DNA of 64,000 bases from Pantoea sp. At-9b (GCF_000175935.2 NC_014837.1:930001-994000); one strand, 5' to 3'. Positions 8,081 through 18,923 are shown, numbered from the stretch's first letter. Numbers and translations are program-made. Notes: generated by a model not told the origin, from the letters alone.

Positions 8081-9228
8081 AAACGCTCCGCTGCGGCGTC
8101 GAGCGTCGCTTCCTGTTTAGCAAAGCACAGGCGGATCAGCTTATGCGGGAAAGGATCGGCGCAGAACACTGACAGCGGGATTGCCGCCACGCCAACTTCT
8201 TTGGTCAGCCACTGGCAGAAACTCACGTCATCCAGATCGGAAATGGCGCTGTAATCCGCCAGCAGGAAGTAGGTGCCTTCACAGGGCAGCACTTCAAAAC
8301 GGCTTTTTGCCAGCGCCTGTACCAGACGATCGCGGCGGGCGCGGTAAAATTCCGGCAGCTCGCGATAATGTTCCGGCTCGGCGCGCAGCATATCGGCAAT
8401 CGCCAGTTGCGCCGGGGTATTCACTGAAAAGGTCAGATACTGGTGCACTTTGCGGATTTCGGCACTGATGGCAGCCGGTGCTACGCAGTAACCCACTTTC
8501 CAGCCGGTCATATGGAAGGTTTTACCGAAAGATGACACGGCAATTGCCCGCTGGCGCAGTTCGGCATGAGCCAGCACGCTGGCATGGCCTTCTTCAGCAA
8601 AACAGATGTGCTCGTACACTTCATCGCTCAGGACATAGATTTCCTGTGCGGCGATGGCCTGCCACAACTCGGCATAGTCGCTCTTGCGCCATACGGTGGC
8701 GGAAGGGTTGTGCGGCGTATTCAGGATCACCAGACGGGTTTTGGTGCTCAACAGGCTGCGGAATGCTGCCCAGTCGACGCGAAAGCCTGGAGGCTGCAAA
8801 GCGATGCGCTTCAGCACGCCACCGGCCAGTTGTACCGCAGGCGCGTAGCTGTCGTAGCTGGGATCAAAACAGATCACTTCATCGCCCGGGCGCACCAGCG
8901 CGGTGATCGCGGCATACAAGGCTTCGGTGGCACCGGCGGTGACGGTGATATCGCTGTTGACGTCCGGCTGGTGGCCATAGAGTTCTGCGGTTTTGGCGGC
9001 GATGGCCTCGCGCAGCGGCAGCGCACCGGTCATGGGGGCATACTGGTTGGCCCCCTGGCTGACGTGATACGCCAGACGCTCCTGTAAGTAGCGTGGGCCA
9101 TCGAAATCCGGGAAGCCCTGAGACAGGTTGATGGCGTTATATTGCTGCGCCAGCGCGCTCATTTGGGTAAAAATGGTGGTGCCGAGCGCCGGTAATTTGC
9201 TCTCGGGAATCAGGTTGTGCTGCGTCAT
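8068..9228 (-). CDS. mtnE: Methionine aminotransferase (YbdL/MtnE type)
   Basis: A 386-residue class I/II PLP aminotransferase. INLSQGFPDFDGP is the YbdL/KAT-type N-terminal motif, SSFGKTFHMTGWKVGY carries the PLP lysine, and LNTPHNPSATVW the cofactor-contact region. In methionine salvage it aminates 4-methylthio-2-oxobutyrate to methionine as the last step. It is transcribed away from mtnB through a shared region with MetJ boxes and a good sigma-70 promoter. It may also act on aromatic amino acids, as YbdL does. Confidence 0.88.
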   Translation of the reverse strand: MTQHNLIPESKLPALGTTIFTQMSALAQQYNAINLSQGFPDFDGPRYLQERLAYHVSQGANQYAPMTGALPLREAIAAKTAELYGHQPDVNSDITVTAGATEALYAAITALVRPGDEVICFDPSYDSYAPAVQLAGGVLKRIALQPPGFRVDWAAFRSLLSTKTRLVILNTPHNPSATVWRKSDYAELWQAIAAQEIYVLSDEVYEHICFAEEGHASVLAHAELRQRAIAVSSFGKTFHMTGWKVGYCVAPAAISAEIRKVHQYLTFSVNTPAQLAIADMLRAEPEHYRELPEFYRARRDRLVQALAKSRFEVLPCEGTYFLLADYSAISDLDDVSFCQWLTKEVGVAAIPLSVFCADPFPHKLIRLCFAKQEATLDAAAERLCQL

Positions 9229-9282
9229 TGATTTGTGCCTTAAGCGCGAATGTCGTTGCGGAGTTAACCCTCTGTTGCTGCC

Positions 9283-9311
9283 ACTATAAACAGGATGTTA
9301 ATATTTGGCAA
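9283..9311 (-). promoter_or_regulatory. Sigma-70 promoter of mtnE-yafV
   Basis: Read on the minus strand, TTGCCA (-35) is 17 bp from TATAGT (-10), each matching consensus at five of six positions. It points into mtnE, whose ATG lies about 55 bp downstream. The MetJ boxes abut its upstream edge. Confidence 0.6.
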
Positions 9312-9314
9312 TCG

Positions 9315-9330
9315 AGACGCTTAGACGTCC
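9315..9330. promoter_or_regulatory. MetJ operator: two tandem met boxes (mtnE / mtnB)
   Basis: AGACGCTT followed directly by AGACGTCC match the met-box AGACGTCT at six and seven of eight positions. Tandem adjoining 8-mers are how MetJ binds. The site lies 30 bp before the mtnB ATG in the divergent mtnE-mtnB region, so both transcripts may be repressed when S-adenosylmethionine is plentiful. Confidence 0.7.
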
Positions 9331-9359
9331 AAACTAACCTGCGGGACATCAACATCGCT

Positions 9360-9974
9360 ATGACGGATTTTCTTCCTCTGGAACAACTGGTGGCGGCCTG
9401 CCACTGGATTGGCGCAAAAGGCTGGGCACCGGCTACCGGCGGCAACATGTCGGTGCGTCAGGATGATGAGTACTGCCTGTTGAGCGCATCAGGCAAGGAT
9501 AAAGGTCGTCTGACGCGCGATGACTTTATTCAGGTAGAGATTGCCACCAACGCGGTACCGTCCGGGCGTAAGCCGTCGGCCGAGACCGGCCTGCATACCT
9601 TAATCTATCGTCTGTTCCCGCAGGCGGGCGCGGTGTTGCATACCCATACGGTGAACTCCACGGTATTGTCGCGGGTAGAAAAGGGGGGCGCGCTGCTGCT
9701 GAGTGGTTATGAGATGCAGAAAACCCTCGCCGGTCAGGATACCCACCTTAATACTGTCGCCATTCCGCTGTTCGATAATGACCAGGATATTGATGCGCTG
9801 GCGCAACGCATCGCGGATTTCTCCCGTGACACGCCGCTGCGCTACGGCTTTTTGCTGCGTGGTCATGGGTTGACCTGCTGGGGGAAAGACGTCAATGAAG
9901 CGCGTCGTCACCTGGAAGGGCTGGAATTTTTGTTTGAATGTGAATTACAACGTCGGCTGCTGGAGGCCAGATGA
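9360..9974 (+). CDS. mtnB: Methylthioribulose-1-phosphate dehydratase
   Basis: A 204-residue class II aldolase-family protein. The ATG at [10 protein letters not shown] was chosen; the frame stays open back to 9228 but would run through the MetJ boxes. Zinc ligands are in [12 protein letters not shown] and [11 protein letters not shown], and [10 protein letters not shown] is the family N-terminal motif. It dehydrates 5-methylthioribulose 1-phosphate to 2,3-diketo-5-methylthiopentyl 1-phosphate. It overlaps mtnC by 4 bp in an mtnBCD operon. Confidence 0.92.
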   Translation: MTDFLPLEQLVAACHWIGAKGWAPATGGNMSVRQDDEYCLLSASGKDKGRLTRDDFIQVEIATNAVPSGRKPSAETGLHTLIYRLFPQAGAVLHTHTVNSTVLSRVEKGGALLLSGYEMQKTLAGQDTHLNTVAIPLFDNDQDIDALAQRIADFSRDTPLRYGFLLRGHGLTCWGKDVNEARRHLEGLEFLFECELQRRLLEAR

Positions 9975-10654
9975 TTCGCGCAATTGTTACCGATATTGAA
10001 GGCACCACCAGCGATATTCGCTTTGTTCATAACGTGTTGTTCCCGTATGCCCGTCAGCATCTGACCGCGTTTGTCCGCCAACATCAGGCTGACGCAGCCG
10101 TCGCAGCGGCGCTTACCGCTGTTCGCGAGGAGTCAGGCGCTCCACAGGCTTCGCTGGACGAGGTGATCGCCACCCTGCTGACTTACATCGATCAGGATCG
10201 CAAATCACCCGGGCTGAAAGCCTTGCAGGGCATGATCTGGCGTGATGGCTATGTCAGCGGTCAGTTCACCGGTCATCTCTACCCGGATGTGCTACCCGCA
10301 TTTGAACGCTGGCGGCACCAGGGCCAGGCGCTGTATGTATATTCCTCCGGCTCGGTGGCGGCGCAGAAATTATTATTTGGCTACAGCGATGCAGGTGATT
10401 TAACGTCGTTGTTCAGCGGCTATTTTGACACGGGCGTCGGTGCCAAGCGCGAAACCCAGTCCTATCGCAATATCGCGCAACAGATTGGCTATGCGCCGTC
10501 AGAACTGCTATTCCTGTCCGATATTCATCAGGAACTGGATGCGGCAGCTGAAGCAGGCTGGCATACCCTGCAATTAATTCGCGGCGAGGCGGATAGCGAA
10601 AGTCGCCATCGTCAGGTAAACGATTTTTCCCAGATTAACCCGGAGTCGATTTAG
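9971..10654 (+). CDS. mtnC: Enolase-phosphatase E1
   Basis: A 227-residue HAD-superfamily phosphatase. [12 protein letters not shown] near the N-terminus carries the nucleophile region, [16 protein letters not shown] is HAD motif II, and [12 protein letters not shown] motif IV. This bifunctional enzyme enolises the MtnB product and dephosphorylates it to the acireductone. It overlaps mtnB by 4 bp and lies 1 bp before mtnD, so the three are one operon. Confidence 0.93.
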   Translation: MIRAIVTDIEGTTSDIRFVHNVLFPYARQHLTAFVRQHQADAAVAAALTAVREESGAPQASLDEVIATLLTYIDQDRKSPGLKALQGMIWRDGYVSGQFTGHLYPDVLPAFERWRHQGQALYVYSSGSVAAQKLLFGYSDAGDLTSLFSGYFDTGVGAKRETQSYRNIAQQIGYAPSELLFLSDIHQELDAAAEAGWHTLQLIRGEADSESRHRQVNDFSQINPESI

Positions 10655-10655
10655 G

Positions 10656-11198
10656 ATGAGTGCACTGACCATTTTTACCGATACCGAAGCCAGCCAGCCG
10701 GTGTGGCACAGTACCGATGCAGCAGCGATTCGCGAGCGTCTGAACGCCAAAGGCGTGCGTTTTGAACGCTGGGAAGCGGATCGCGATCTGGGTGCCAACC
10801 CGGATTCCGACACGGTGATCAACGCGTATCAGCATGCGATCGATCGCCTGGTAGCCGAGAAAGGTTACCAGAGCTGGGATGTATTGAGCATGCGTGCCGA
10901 CAACCCGCAGAAAGAAGTGCTGCGCAGCAAGTTTCTCAACGAACATACCCATAGCGAAGATGAAGTGCGTTTCTTTGTCGAGGGTTCAGGTCTGTTCTGC
11001 CTGCATCTTGATGGTCAGGTGTATCAGATTCTGTGCGAAAAACAGGACCTGATTTCGGTGCCGGCAGGCACGCCGCATTGGTTTGATATGGGTTCTGAGC
11101 CGCACTTTACCGCCATCCGTATTTTCGACAATCAGGAAGGTTGGATTGCGAACTTCACGGGCGACAGCATTGCGGATGCCTATCCGCGTCTGGCCTGA
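10656..11198 (+). CDS. mtnD: Acireductone dioxygenase
   Basis: A 180-residue cupin-fold metal dioxygenase. [16 protein letters not shown] carries two His and the Glu of the metal site, and [11 protein letters not shown] the third His. With Fe2+ it converts the acireductone to 4-methylthio-2-oxobutyrate and formate; with Ni2+ the family makes methylthiopropionate, CO and formate. It is the last gene of mtnBCD; its product goes to MtnE. A repeat array starts 17 bp after the stop. Confidence 0.93.
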   Translation: MSALTIFTDTEASQPVWHSTDAAAIRERLNAKGVRFERWEADRDLGANPDSDTVINAYQHAIDRLVAEKGYQSWDVLSMRADNPQKEVLRSKFLNEHTHSEDEVRFFVEGSGLFCLHLDGQVYQILCEKQDLISVPAGTPHWFDMGSEPHFTAIRIFDNQEGWIANFTGDSIADAYPRLA

Positions 11199-11215
11199 TT
11201 AGGTACGCGTTGTGG

Positions 11216-11498
11216 CCCTCACCCTAACCCTCTCCCGCAAGCGGGAGAGGGGACCGATCGAGTATATGGCACGTCTCCCTCACCCTAATGGGAGAGGGGA
11301 CCGATCGAGTATATGGCACGTCTCCCTCACCCTAATGGGAGAGGGGGCCGATCGAGTATATGGCACGTCTCCCTCACCCTAATGGGAGAGGGGGCCGATC
11401 GAGTATATGGCACGTCTCCCTCTCCCTAATGGCAGAGGGAGCCGATCGAGCATAAGGCACACCTCCCTCTCCCTCATGGGAGAGGGCCGGGGTGAGGG
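11216..11498. repeat. REP-bounded tandem repeat, 47-bp units (array B)
   Basis: The ends CCCTCACCCTAACCCTCTCC and GAGAGGGCCGGGGTGAGGG form the same terminal inverted repeats as the other arrays. Five units recur at exactly 47 bp (CCGATCGAG at 11254, 11301, 11348, 11395 and 11442). The unit is the reverse complement of the 41-bp unit of the other arrays plus about 6 bp. It fills the gap between the convergent genes mtnD and mtnA. Confidence 0.88.
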
Positions 11499-11517
11499 TA
11501 ACAGACCGCACCTCACC

Positions 11518-12540
11518 TCACCTCACCTGAAAAATCCCGGCTTTAACCTGCTCAGGCGTTACCACCCCGGTATCCAGCACCCAACCACTGATCAACGCAG
11601 CCGGTGTGACATCAAACGCCGGGTTGTAAACCGCCGCATTCTCCGGTGCCCATTGCACGCTGCCAAAACTGCCTGATACCCCGGTGACTTCGCTGGCGGC
11701 ACGTTGTTCGATCGGAATGGCGTCGCCATGCGGGCACAGGCGATCCAGCGTGGTATGCGGTGCTGCTACATAGAACGGCACGCCATGGTAGTGCGCCAGC
11801 ACCGCGAGGCTGTAGGTGCCAATCTTATTCGCCACATCGCCATTGGCCGCAATGCGATCCGCACCGACCCAAATGGCATCGACCACGCCACGTGCCATCA
11901 GGCTGGCGGCCATGGAATCGGTGATCAGATGATAAGGAATGCCTAACTCGCCCAGTTCCCATGCGGTCAGGCGGCCTCCCTGCAATAACGGACGGGTTTC
12001 ATCCACCCAGACATTTTTCACCTTACCTTGCTGATGCGCATGGGCAATCACCCCCAGCGCAGTCCCCACACCAGCGGTTGCCAGTCCGCCGGTGTTGCAA
12101 TGGGTCAGCAACTGGCTATCCGGTTTCACTAAGGCGCTACCCGCCCGGGCGATGTTGTCGCACAGTTGCTTATCTTCGGCCACCAGGCGCAGCGCTTCCT
12201 GGGTCAGTGCACTGACGAAATCCACCTCGGCGAGCGCCACTTTCATGCGATCGAGGTTGTTCATCAGATTCACCGCCGTCGGACGTGCTGCCCGCAATAC
12301 CTCTAGCGCTTCTGCCAGTGCTGCTTTCGCCATGCCCTGTTCCGCCAGCAGCGCCAGCAGCAAGCTGGCAGAAAGGCCGATTAACGGTGCGCCGCGCACG
12401 CGCAACGCGTGGATATGAGCAACCAGTTGTGCGACATCGTGTGCGGGCAGCCAATTTTTCTGCTGGGGTAACGCCTGCTGGTCGAGGATCCAGAGCTGGT
12501 TATCGCGAATTTCCAGGCTGGTAGTGCGAAGTGTTTGCAT
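11518..12540 (-). CDS. mtnA: Methylthioribose-1-phosphate isomerase
   Basis: A 340-residue member of the eIF2B-related aldose-ketose isomerase family. [20 protein letters not shown] carries the conserved cysteine, [20 protein letters not shown] the conserved aspartate, and [10 protein letters not shown] the N-terminal motif. It isomerises methylthioribose 1-phosphate to methylthioribulose 1-phosphate for MtnB. It is divergent from mtnK and shares a MetJ-box region with it. The stop is followed by three copies of CCTCA. Confidence 0.93.
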   Translation of the reverse strand: MQTLRTTSLEIRDNQLWILDQQALPQQKNWLPAHDVAQLVAHIHALRVRGAPLIGLSASLLLALLAEQGMAKAALAEALEVLRAARPTAVNLMNNLDRMKVALAEVDFVSALTQEALRLVAEDKQLCDNIARAGSALVKPDSQLLTHCNTGGLATAGVGTALGVIAHAHQQGKVKNVWVDETRPLLQGGRLTAWELGELGIPYHLITDSMAASLMARGVVDAIWVGADRIAANGDVANKIGTYSLAVLAHYHGVPFYVAAPHTTLDRLCPHGDAIPIEQRAASEVTGVSGSFGSVQWAPENAAVYNPAFDVTPAALISGWVLDTGVVTPEQVKAGIFQVR

Positions 12541-12592
12541 GGTGTGAAATCCCTGTTGCGTTAATGGCGGCTATTGTGCCAACATGCGTGAC

Positions 12593-12616
12593 GGATGTAT
12601 AGACGTCTGAACGGCT
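12593..12616. promoter_or_regulatory. MetJ operator (mtnA / mtnK)
   Basis: A perfect met box AGACGTCT at 12601-12608 is flanked in register by GGATGTAT and GAACGGCT, each matching at five of eight positions, giving a three-box array. A possible mtnK promoter, TTGTGC-18 bp-TATAGA, overlaps it, consistent with repression by MetJ-SAM. Confidence 0.75.
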
Positions 12617-12645
12617 TATTACTTACGATTCACGAGGAACAGGCA

Positions 12646-13845
12646 ATGTCGCAATACCGCACGTTCACCGCTGCCGATGCTGTGGAATATGCAAAACAAT
12701 TTGGCGGTGTGGACGATCCGTCAGCGCTGGTGAGCGCCGAGGAGATCGGTGATGGCAATCTTAACCTGGTGTTTAAGATTTACGACAACCAGGGCGTTAG
12801 CCGTGTGGTGGTTAAGCAGGCGCTGCCGTATGTGCGCTGCGTCGGTGAATCCTGGCCGTTAACCCTCGATCGTGCGCGGCTGGAAGCGCAGACGCTGGTT
12901 GAACACTACAAATATTGCCCGCAGCACACAGTACAGGTGACGCATTACGATGCTGAGCTGGCGGTGATGGTGATGGAAGATCTCTCCAGCCATCGTATCT
13001 GGCGTGGCGAACTGGTGAAAGGCGCGTATTACCCGCAAGCCGCGAGTCAGCTGGGCGAATATCTGGCGCAGACCCTGTTCCATACCTCCGATTTCATTCT
13101 GCATCCGCACAAGAAAAAAGCTGAGGTGGCGCGCTTTATCAACCCGGAAATGTGCGAGATCACCGAAGATCTGTTCTTCAATGATCCCTACATCGATCAT
13201 GAACGCAACAAATACCCGGCCGCGCTGCAATCGCTGGTGGAAAGCCTGCGCAGCGATGACGCACTGCGCATTGCTGTGGCGGGTCTGAAGCACCGTTTCT
13301 TTGCTGATGCGGAAGCGCTGCTGCACGGCGATATTCACAGCGGTTCGATCTTCGTGGCCGACGGTAGCCTGAAAGCGATTGATGCTGAATTTGGCTACTT
13401 CGGACCGATCGGCTTCGACGTTGGCACGGCGTTGGGGAACCTGCTGATTAACTATTGCTGCCTGCCCGGCCTGCTGGCCCCGCGTGAAGCGGCGGAAGCG
13501 CGCGAACGTCGTCTGAGCGATGTGCATCAGGTGTGGAGCATTTTCGCCAGCCGTTTCCTCGAACTGGCGGCAGCCAAAACCTCCGACGTGGCGCTGGCGT
13601 ACCCAGGCTATGCCGCCGCTTTCCTGCGTAAAGTCTGGAGCGATACCATTGGTTACTGCGGCACCGAGCTGATTCGCCGTACCGTGGGGATGTCGCATGT
13701 GGCAGATTTCAAACTGATTGGCGATGATGCGATGCGTACCGAGTGCATCCGAAGCTGCATCACCCTGGGACGCACGCTGATTCTGGCGGCCAACCATATT
13801 GATGATATTGATGGGTTGATTGCCCGGATTCGTCAGGCGGGATAA
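12646..13845 (+). CDS. mtnK: Methylthioribose kinase
   Basis: A 399-residue choline-kinase-like protein. The ATG at [13 protein letters not shown] has a GAGGA Shine-Dalgarno; an in-frame ATG at 12595 would lie on the MetJ boxes. [14 protein letters not shown] is the catalytic loop and [16 protein letters not shown] the metal-binding region, both typical of MtnK. It phosphorylates 5-methylthioribose to its 1-phosphate, the entry step for salvage. E. coli K-12 lacks it; Klebsiella has it. A terminator follows. Confidence 0.93.
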   Translation: MSQYRTFTAADAVEYAKQFGGVDDPSALVSAEEIGDGNLNLVFKIYDNQGVSRVVVKQALPYVRCVGESWPLTLDRARLEAQTLVEHYKYCPQHTVQVTHYDAELAVMVMEDLSSHRIWRGELVKGAYYPQAASQLGEYLAQTLFHTSDFILHPHKKKAEVARFINPEMCEITEDLFFNDPYIDHERNKYPAALQSLVESLRSDDALRIAVAGLKHRFFADAEALLHGDIHSGSIFVADGSLKAIDAEFGYFGPIGFDVGTALGNLLINYCCLPGLLAPREAAEARERRLSDVHQVWSIFASRFLELAAAKTSDVALAYPGYAAAFLRKVWSDTIGYCGTELIRRTVGMSHVADFKLIGDDAMRTECIRSCITLGRTLILAANHIDDIDGLIARIRQAG

Positions 13846-13850
13846 ATAAC

Positions 13851-13876
13851 AAAGCCTCCGGTTGGAGGCTTTTTTT
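13851..13876. terminator. Terminator between mtnK and fadE
   Basis: A 9-bp stem AAAGCCTCC/GGAGGCTTT with loop GGTT ends in seven T on the plus strand and is preceded by A-rich sequence, so it may act in both directions between the convergent genes. Confidence 0.85.
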
Positions 13877-13890
13877 ATCTTTGCACTACA

Positions 13891-16335
13891 TCAGGCCGCT
13901 TCACTGGCGCGCGTAGGCTTTTGGGCGTGTGGCTTTGGCACTGCCAGCGCCTCGGGAGCAAATTCATCAACGTTGATGGCACGCAGGCGGCTGGCTTCAG
14001 CACGGGTCAGAATCTGCGCTTCCGCTTCATCAATCCAGCCCTCTTTCAGGCCACGCTGCGCCAGCTGATCCAGCCGGGTGAAGGAGAGATTCTTCTTCAG
14101 CTGTTTGCACAGACGATCGTGAATCACTTCCGCCGCCATCACATCCTGCAACGCTTGCTCCAGCTGACCCGCCGGGTTATGCGCGCTCGGCGTCAGATAC
14201 TGGCCGCGCCCCAGACGGGTGCGGGTGGCTGACGGCAGTTGCAGCAGTTTTGCCAGTTTGTGGTCGAGCTTATCAGAAGGTGCCGGGCAGTGATGACCAC
14301 CGATAAAGATCACCATGCGCAGCATGCCAGCCACCAGTCGATGCGGGAAGTTACGCAACAGATCATCGATAGCCACCTCTGCCTGGTGCAATGCATCCTG
14401 CACACCCCAGTGCACCAGCGGTAAATCGGCCTCGTTGCGTCCTTCGTCTTCATAACGTTTCAGCGTGGCTGATGCCAGATAGAGCTGGCTCAGCACATCC
14501 CCGAGGCGTGCGGAGATGCGTTCACGCCGTTTCAGGCTACCGCCCAGCACCGCCATCGCAACATCCGACAACAGGGCGAGGTTCGCGCTCAGGCGGTTAA
14601 TCTGCTGATAATAATGGCGCGTGGCGTCACGGGTGGGGGTGGCGCTGGTACGACCGCCAGTCAGGCCGAGCCACAGGCTACGCACTTTGTTGCTGCCGAC
14701 GTGGCCGATATGGCTGAACAACGCACGGTCAAAGGCGACGACATCGTTTTTCGCTGCCGCGTTCATCTCTTCCAGCACCCACGGATGGCAACGAATAGCC
14801 CCCTGGCCGAAGATGATCATACTACGCGTCAGAATGTTGGCACCTTCAACGGTAATCGCAATCGGTGCTCCCTGATACGCACGGGCGAGGAAGTTGTTCT
14901 CTCCCAGCATGATGCCTTTGCCGCCCGCGATATCCATTGCATCGATAATCGATTGCTGGCCGCGATGGGTACAGTGATATTTGACAATTGCGGACAGCAC
15001 CGCCGGTTTCTCACCGAGCATAATGCCGCTGGTGATCAGCGTTGCTGCCGCATCCATCACGTAAGCGTTACCGGCAATGCGTGCCAGCGGTTCTTCAATC
15101 CCCTCCATCTTGCCGATGGAGACTTTGAACTGGCGACGAATATGCGCATAGGCACCGGTTGCCAGCGCGATGGTTTTCAGGCTGCCAGTCGAGTTCGAGG
15201 GCAGGGTGATACCACGACCGACTGACAGGCATTCCACCAGCATCCGCCAGCCCTGACCGGCCATTGCCGGGCCGCCAATAATGTAATCAATCGGCACAAA
15301 GATATCTTTGCCACGTGTCGGACCGTTCTGGAACGGCACGTTCAGCGGGAAGTGGCGGTGACCAATTTCCACGCCTGGAGTATGGGTCGGGATCAGCGCA
15401 CAGGTAATGCCCAGTTCTTCTGTTTCGCCCAGTAGATGATCCGGGTCGGACAGTTTAAACGCCAGACCCAGTACGGTGGCGATCGGGGCCAGCGTGATAT
15501 AGCGTTTGTTCCAGGTGAGGCGCATACCCAGCACCTGTTTACCCTGCCATTCACCCATGCACACCACGCCAGTGTCGGGAATGGCACCGGCATCGGAACC
15601 GGCTTCCGGGCTGGTCAGGGCGAAGCAGGGGATTTCATCGCCCCGTGCCAGACGGGGCAGATAGTGATCTTTTTGCTCATCGGTGCCGTAATGTTGCAGC
15701 AGTTCACCAGGGCCGAGGGAGTTTGGTACGCCGACGGTGATCGCCAGAATGCCCGATACCCCAGCCAGTTTTTGCAGTACGCGCGCCTGGGCATAAGCGG
15801 AGAATTCGAGACCGCCGTACTCTTTTTTGATGATCATGGCGAAGAAGCGATGTTCTTTCAGGTAAGCCCACAGTTCCGGCGGCAGATCGGCCATTTCGTG
15901 GGTGATCTGAAAATCGTTCGCCATACGGCAGGCTTCTTCCACCGGGCCTTCAAGGAAAGCCTGTTCTTCTTCTGTCAAACGTGGCTGCGGATAGTTGTGC
16001 AGTTTCTGCCAGTCCGGTTTGCCACGGAACAAATCGCCTTCCCACCAAGTGGTGCCCGCATCAATCGCCTCTTTTTCGGTACGCGACATCGGCGGCATCA
16101 CTTTCTGAAAGCTATGCAGCATCGGTTTGGAAAACATGCTGCGGCGCATGGTTGGCAGATTAAACGGCAGCAGAATAATGGCGAGAGGCAGCAGCAGCCA
16201 CGGTGTCCACAGCCCGCTGAAGGCCAGCGCGGCGGTCCACAGCAGCAGCAGGGCACTGCTCAGCCGCAGGGAAAGTTGATGATAGAAGAGGGCGCTAATC
16301 AATATCAGCGTCGCAACGATTGAGGCAACCAGCAT
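13891..16335 (-). CDS. fadE: Acyl-CoA dehydrogenase FadE
   Basis: An 814-residue protein, matching the length of enterobacterial FadE rather than ordinary 380-residue acyl-CoA dehydrogenases. The N-terminus has two hydrophobic segments. The dehydrogenase core shows [20 protein letters not shown] (FAD and substrate region), [20 protein letters not shown], and [19 protein letters not shown]. It performs the first step of fatty acid beta-oxidation. A FadR-like operator lies just upstream of the start. In E. coli it is next to ivy and yafV; here the mtn genes lie between. Confidence 0.95.
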   Translation of the reverse strand: MLVASIVATLILISALFYHQLSLRLSSALLLLWTAALAFSGLWTPWLLLPLAIILLPFNLPTMRRSMFSKPMLHSFQKVMPPMSRTEKEAIDAGTTWWEGDLFRGKPDWQKLHNYPQPRLTEEEQAFLEGPVEEACRMANDFQITHEMADLPPELWAYLKEHRFFAMIIKKEYGGLEFSAYAQARVLQKLAGVSGILAITVGVPNSLGPGELLQHYGTDEQKDHYLPRLARGDEIPCFALTSPEAGSDAGAIPDTGVVCMGEWQGKQVLGMRLTWNKRYITLAPIATVLGLAFKLSDPDHLLGETEELGITCALIPTHTPGVEIGHRHFPLNVPFQNGPTRGKDIFVPIDYIIGGPAMAGQGWRMLVECLSVGRGITLPSNSTGSLKTIALATGAYAHIRRQFKVSIGKMEGIEEPLARIAGNAYVMDAAATLITSGIMLGEKPAVLSAIVKYHCTHRGQQSIIDAMDIAGGKGIMLGENNFLARAYQGAPIAITVEGANILTRSMIIFGQGAIRCHPWVLEEMNAAAKNDVVAFDRALFSHIGHVGSNKVRSLWLGLTGGRTSATPTRDATRHYYQQINRLSANLALLSDVAMAVLGGSLKRRERISARLGDVLSQLYLASATLKRYEDEGRNEADLPLVHWGVQDALHQAEVAIDDLLRNFPHRLVAGMLRMVIFIGGHHCPAPSDKLDHKLAKLLQLPSATRTRLGRGQYLTPSAHNPAGQLEQALQDVMAAEVIHDRLCKQLKKNLSFTRLDQLAQRGLKEGWIDEAEAQILTRAEASRLRAINVDEFAPEALAVPKPHAQKPTRASEAA

Positions 16336-16357
16336 AATGAACCGCTCCGTAAGTTGT

Positions 16358-16374
16358 AAGAGGTCTGACCTGTT
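16358..16374. promoter_or_regulatory. FadR operator upstream of fadE
   Basis: AAGAGGTCTGACCTGTT has the FadR core GGT-NNG-ACC with partial dyad symmetry, comparable to the known fadB site. It lies 23 bp upstream of the fadE ATG, where a bound repressor would block initiation until acyl-CoA is present. Confidence 0.65.
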
Positions 16375-16578
16375 ATGTATAGAGGTTTAGAGCAGCAGCG
16401 GAAATTTAGCAATCTGTTTACAACGCAATTACAACCAAACTCACAAAATCATCGTGGCAGCTTGATCTGACACAGGGCCCGACGCTTTTTCCTGTCCGGC
16501 GTCAGGTCTGGGTGCTTTGCGCCTTAACGCCATTCCGTTAAACTTGCGGAGTCAATCTTTCCTCTAAAGGACATCCCT

Positions 16579-17157
16579 ATGTATCAGGACATTATCCGGT
16601 CAGAACTTAATGAAGCCGCCGATACGCTGAATAACTTCCTCAGCAATGAAGCCAATATCCATGCCATTCAGCGCGCAGCGGTGATGCTGGCGGACAGCTT
16701 TAAGGCGGGTGGTAAAGTTCTCTCCTGTGGTAACGGCGGCTCGCACTGCGATGCCATGCACTTCGCCGAAGAGCTGACCGGACGCTACCGTGAAAACCGT
16801 CCTGGCTATCCGGCCATTGCCATCTCCGACGTCAGCCACCTCTCGTGCGTCAGTAACGACTTTGGCTACGATTATGTGTTTTCACGTTATATCGAAGCGG
16901 TAGGCCGTGCTGGCGATGTGCTGCTGGGGATTTCAACCTCTGGCAACTCCGCTAACATCATCAAAGCGGTGGAAGCGGCACGTGCGCAGGGAATGAAGGT
17001 CATCACCCTGACCGGCAAAGACGGCGGCAAAATGGCCGGTACAGCGGATATCGAAATTCGCGTGCCACATTTTGGCTACGCCGATCGTATCCAGGAGATT
17101 CACATCAAGGTGATCCATATCCTGATGCTGCTGATTGAAAAAGAGATGGTGAAGTAA
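16579..17157 (+). CDS. gmhA: Sedoheptulose-7-phosphate isomerase
   Basis: A 192-residue SIS-domain enzyme (also called LpcA). [20 protein letters not shown] is the phosphosugar-binding and active-site region, and [20 protein letters not shown] the second SIS motif. It converts sedoheptulose 7-phosphate to D-glycero-D-manno-heptose 7-phosphate, the first step to the LPS inner-core heptose. AAAGGA precedes the ATG. It keeps the E. coli order fadE-gmhA-yafJ. Confidence 0.95.
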   Translation: MYQDIIRSELNEAADTLNNFLSNEANIHAIQRAAVMLADSFKAGGKVLSCGNGGSHCDAMHFAEELTGRYRENRPGYPAIAISDVSHLSCVSNDFGYDYVFSRYIEAVGRAGDVLLGISTSGNSANIIKAVEAARAQGMKVITLTGKDGGKMAGTADIEIRVPHFGYADRIQEIHIKVIHILMLLIEKEMVK

Positions 17158-17168
17158 GTCGTGGCTTC

Positions 17169-17194
17169 TCCTCCCGCGTCAGTGGGAGGATTTT
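17169..17194 (+). terminator. Hairpin between gmhA and yafJ
   Basis: TCCTCCC and GGGAGGA form a 7-bp stem with an 8-base loop followed by TTTT. The weak T-run suggests partial termination, leaving yafJ partly co-transcribed with gmhA. Confidence 0.5.
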
Positions 17195-17209
17195 ACTAAG
17201 GCGGTAGCT

Positions 17210-17977
17210 ATGTGCGAATTGCTCGGGATGAGCGCCAATGTCCCTACGGATATCTGTTTCAGTTTTACCGGTCTGGTGCAGCGGGGCGGCGGAACCGGGC
17301 CGCACAAAGATGGCTGGGGCATCACTTTTTACGAAGATAAAGGATGTCGCACCTTTAAAGATCCGCTGCCGAGCTTTAACTCGCCGATTGCCCGTCTGGT
17401 GCAGGAATACCCGATCAAGTCACACTCGGTGGTGGCCCATATCCGTCAGGCGAATCGCGGTGAAGTGTCACTGGAAAACACCCATCCCTTTACCCGCGAG
17501 CTATGGGGGCGAAACTGGACCTATGCCCACAACGGCCAGTTGAAAGGGTATCGCCAGTTGGATACCGGCCATTTCCGTCCGGTCGGCGAGACCGACAGTG
17601 AAAAAGCCTTTTGCTGGATTCTGCACCAACTCACCACGCGTTATCCGCGGACGCCGGGTAACTGGCCAGCGGTATTCCGCTACATCGCTGAGTTGGCGGC
17701 GGAACTGCGCCAGAAAGGCGTGTTCAACATGCTGTTGTCGGACGGACGTTATCTGATGGCGTTTTGTTCCACCAATCTGTTTTGGATCACCCGCCGCGCG
17801 CCCTTTGGTAAAGCGAAGTTGCTGGATCAGGATGTTGAAATTGATTTTCAGCAGCAGACCACGCCGCAGGATGTGGTGACCGTGATTGCCACGCAACCGT
17901 TGACAGGAAATGAAACCTGGCACCGGATAGTGCCAGGTGAGTGGGTATTATTTTGCCTGGGAGAGCGCCAGGAATGA
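17210..17977 (+). CDS. yafJ: Class II glutamine amidotransferase domain protein YafJ
   Basis: A 255-residue protein that starts MCELLGMSA: after Met removal the cysteine becomes the N-terminal nucleophile of a class II glutamine amidotransferase. The glutamine-site motifs are [16 protein letters not shown] and WTYAHNGQL. No acceptor domain is fused, so the amide acceptor is unknown, as for E. coli YafJ. Its 3' end overlaps the convergent yafK by 30 bp. Confidence 0.9.
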   Translation: MCELLGMSANVPTDICFSFTGLVQRGGGTGPHKDGWGITFYEDKGCRTFKDPLPSFNSPIARLVQEYPIKSHSVVAHIRQANRGEVSLENTHPFTRELWGRNWTYAHNGQLKGYRQLDTGHFRPVGETDSEKAFCWILHQLTTRYPRTPGNWPAVFRYIAELAAELRQKGVFNMLLSDGRYLMAFCSTNLFWITRRAPFGKAKLLDQDVEIDFQQQTTPQDVVTVIATQPLTGNETWHRIVPGEWVLFCLGERQE

Positions 17978-18694
17978 TTTTGACGCAGCGTCTGGCGCGG
18001 TCATCACCGCCGGACTGCTGTTCACCGCATACTGGCCAGTGGCGGTCACGTTGACCGTCGGTGGCTGGCGGTATTTCTCAAAATACGCATAGCCCGGCTG
18101 CAACTGACGCCAGAAGCTGGCGTAGGTGGAGTAGCGGTGACGCTGCATGTTGCTGTCGGTCATACGGAACGGGAAGATGCTCAGGGCGATCTCTTGCTGG
18201 CCATTACGCAGCGCCGCGTTCACATAGGTATAAATCTCGTCCATGTAGGCGTTAGTCATGGCATAACAGCCAATTGACTTACAGTCGCCGTGAATCATCA
18301 GATATTTGCCGTTGTAGCCATTGTCACGGTCAAATTGATTCGGGAAACCGGTATTGATGGCGCGATAATAGTGGCTATCCGGTTTTAACTGATTCAGTTT
18401 TACGCTGTAAAACCCTTCCGGACTTTTAAAATCACCCTCACGGCGTTTGGGTCCCAAACCGCCAGAGAAATTACAAATGCGGTAACTATCCAGCAGACGA
18501 TATTCATTACCGATCTTGCCGTACAGTTCCAGCGTGCGTTCTTCCTTGAAAATCTGAATATAAACCGGCGTGCCAAGTAATTGTTTTTTTAGTTCTTTAC
18601 TGACCGGAGCCTGTGGGTTAACTGGCTCTGGTGTCATTGCCCAGCTAAGGACCGGCATAACAATCATCGCAAGGAATAATGCGATTCTGCCCAT
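17948..18694 (-). CDS. yafK: L,D-transpeptidase-family protein YafK
   Basis: The start at [19 protein letters not shown] was chosen because it begins a Sec signal peptide, as in E. coli; upstream in-frame ATGs would add about 19 residues. The YkuD/L,D-transpeptidase catalytic motif is [16 protein letters not shown], with catalytic His and Cys. The family works on peptidoglycan in the periplasm; in E. coli the related protein (DpaA) detaches Braun lipoprotein from peptidoglycan. Convergent with yafJ and overlapping it. Confidence 0.9.
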   Translation of the reverse strand: MGRIALFLAMIVMPVLSWAMTPEPVNPQAPVSKELKKQLLGTPVYIQIFKEERTLELYGKIGNEYRLLDSYRICNFSGGLGPKRREGDFKSPEGFYSVKLNQLKPDSHYYRAINTGFPNQFDRDNGYNGKYLMIHGDCKSIGCYAMTNAYMDEIYTYVNAALRNGQQEIALSIFPFRMTDSNMQRHRYSTYASFWRQLQPGYAYFEKYRQPPTVNVTATGQYAVNSSPAVMTAPDAASKSFLALSQAK

Positions 18695-18907
18695 TCTGTG
18701 TGTACCTTGAAGTGAAGAAGAACTCTGACGCATAACGTCTCTGTATTGCATTATCGGAAATATCCGCTACCGCAGCGCAACATTAACATTGTCTGGCGTT
18801 TAATCAAGCCGGTGGCTGAGAAAATAGCCATTTCTCAATGGGATTACGGCCATAAATTTGTAAACTTTAATGCTGGCAGCGACAAATATTGCTGATATCT
18901 TACGATG

Positions 18908-18923
18908 CTGTATACTTATCCAG
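18908..18923 (+). promoter_or_regulatory. LexA (SOS) box of dinB
   Basis: CTGTATACTTATCCAG closely matches the SOS consensus CTGT-N8-ACAG and nearly equals the E. coli dinB box as I recall it. It lies 15 bp before the dinB start codon, so LexA should cover the initiation region until DNA damage. Confidence 0.85.

Noticed and set aside
11510..11529. CCTCA short tandem repeat at the mtnA 3' end
   Set aside because: Four short copies just past and within the stop codon region; probably slippage, no evident function.
12859..13797. 312-codon minus-strand frame antisense to mtnK
   Set aside because: MtnK is complete and motif-bearing; the antisense product resembles nothing.
15436..16323. 295-codon plus-strand frame antisense to fadE
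   Set aside because: FadE is certain on the other strand; the antisense frame reflects high GC at third positions.
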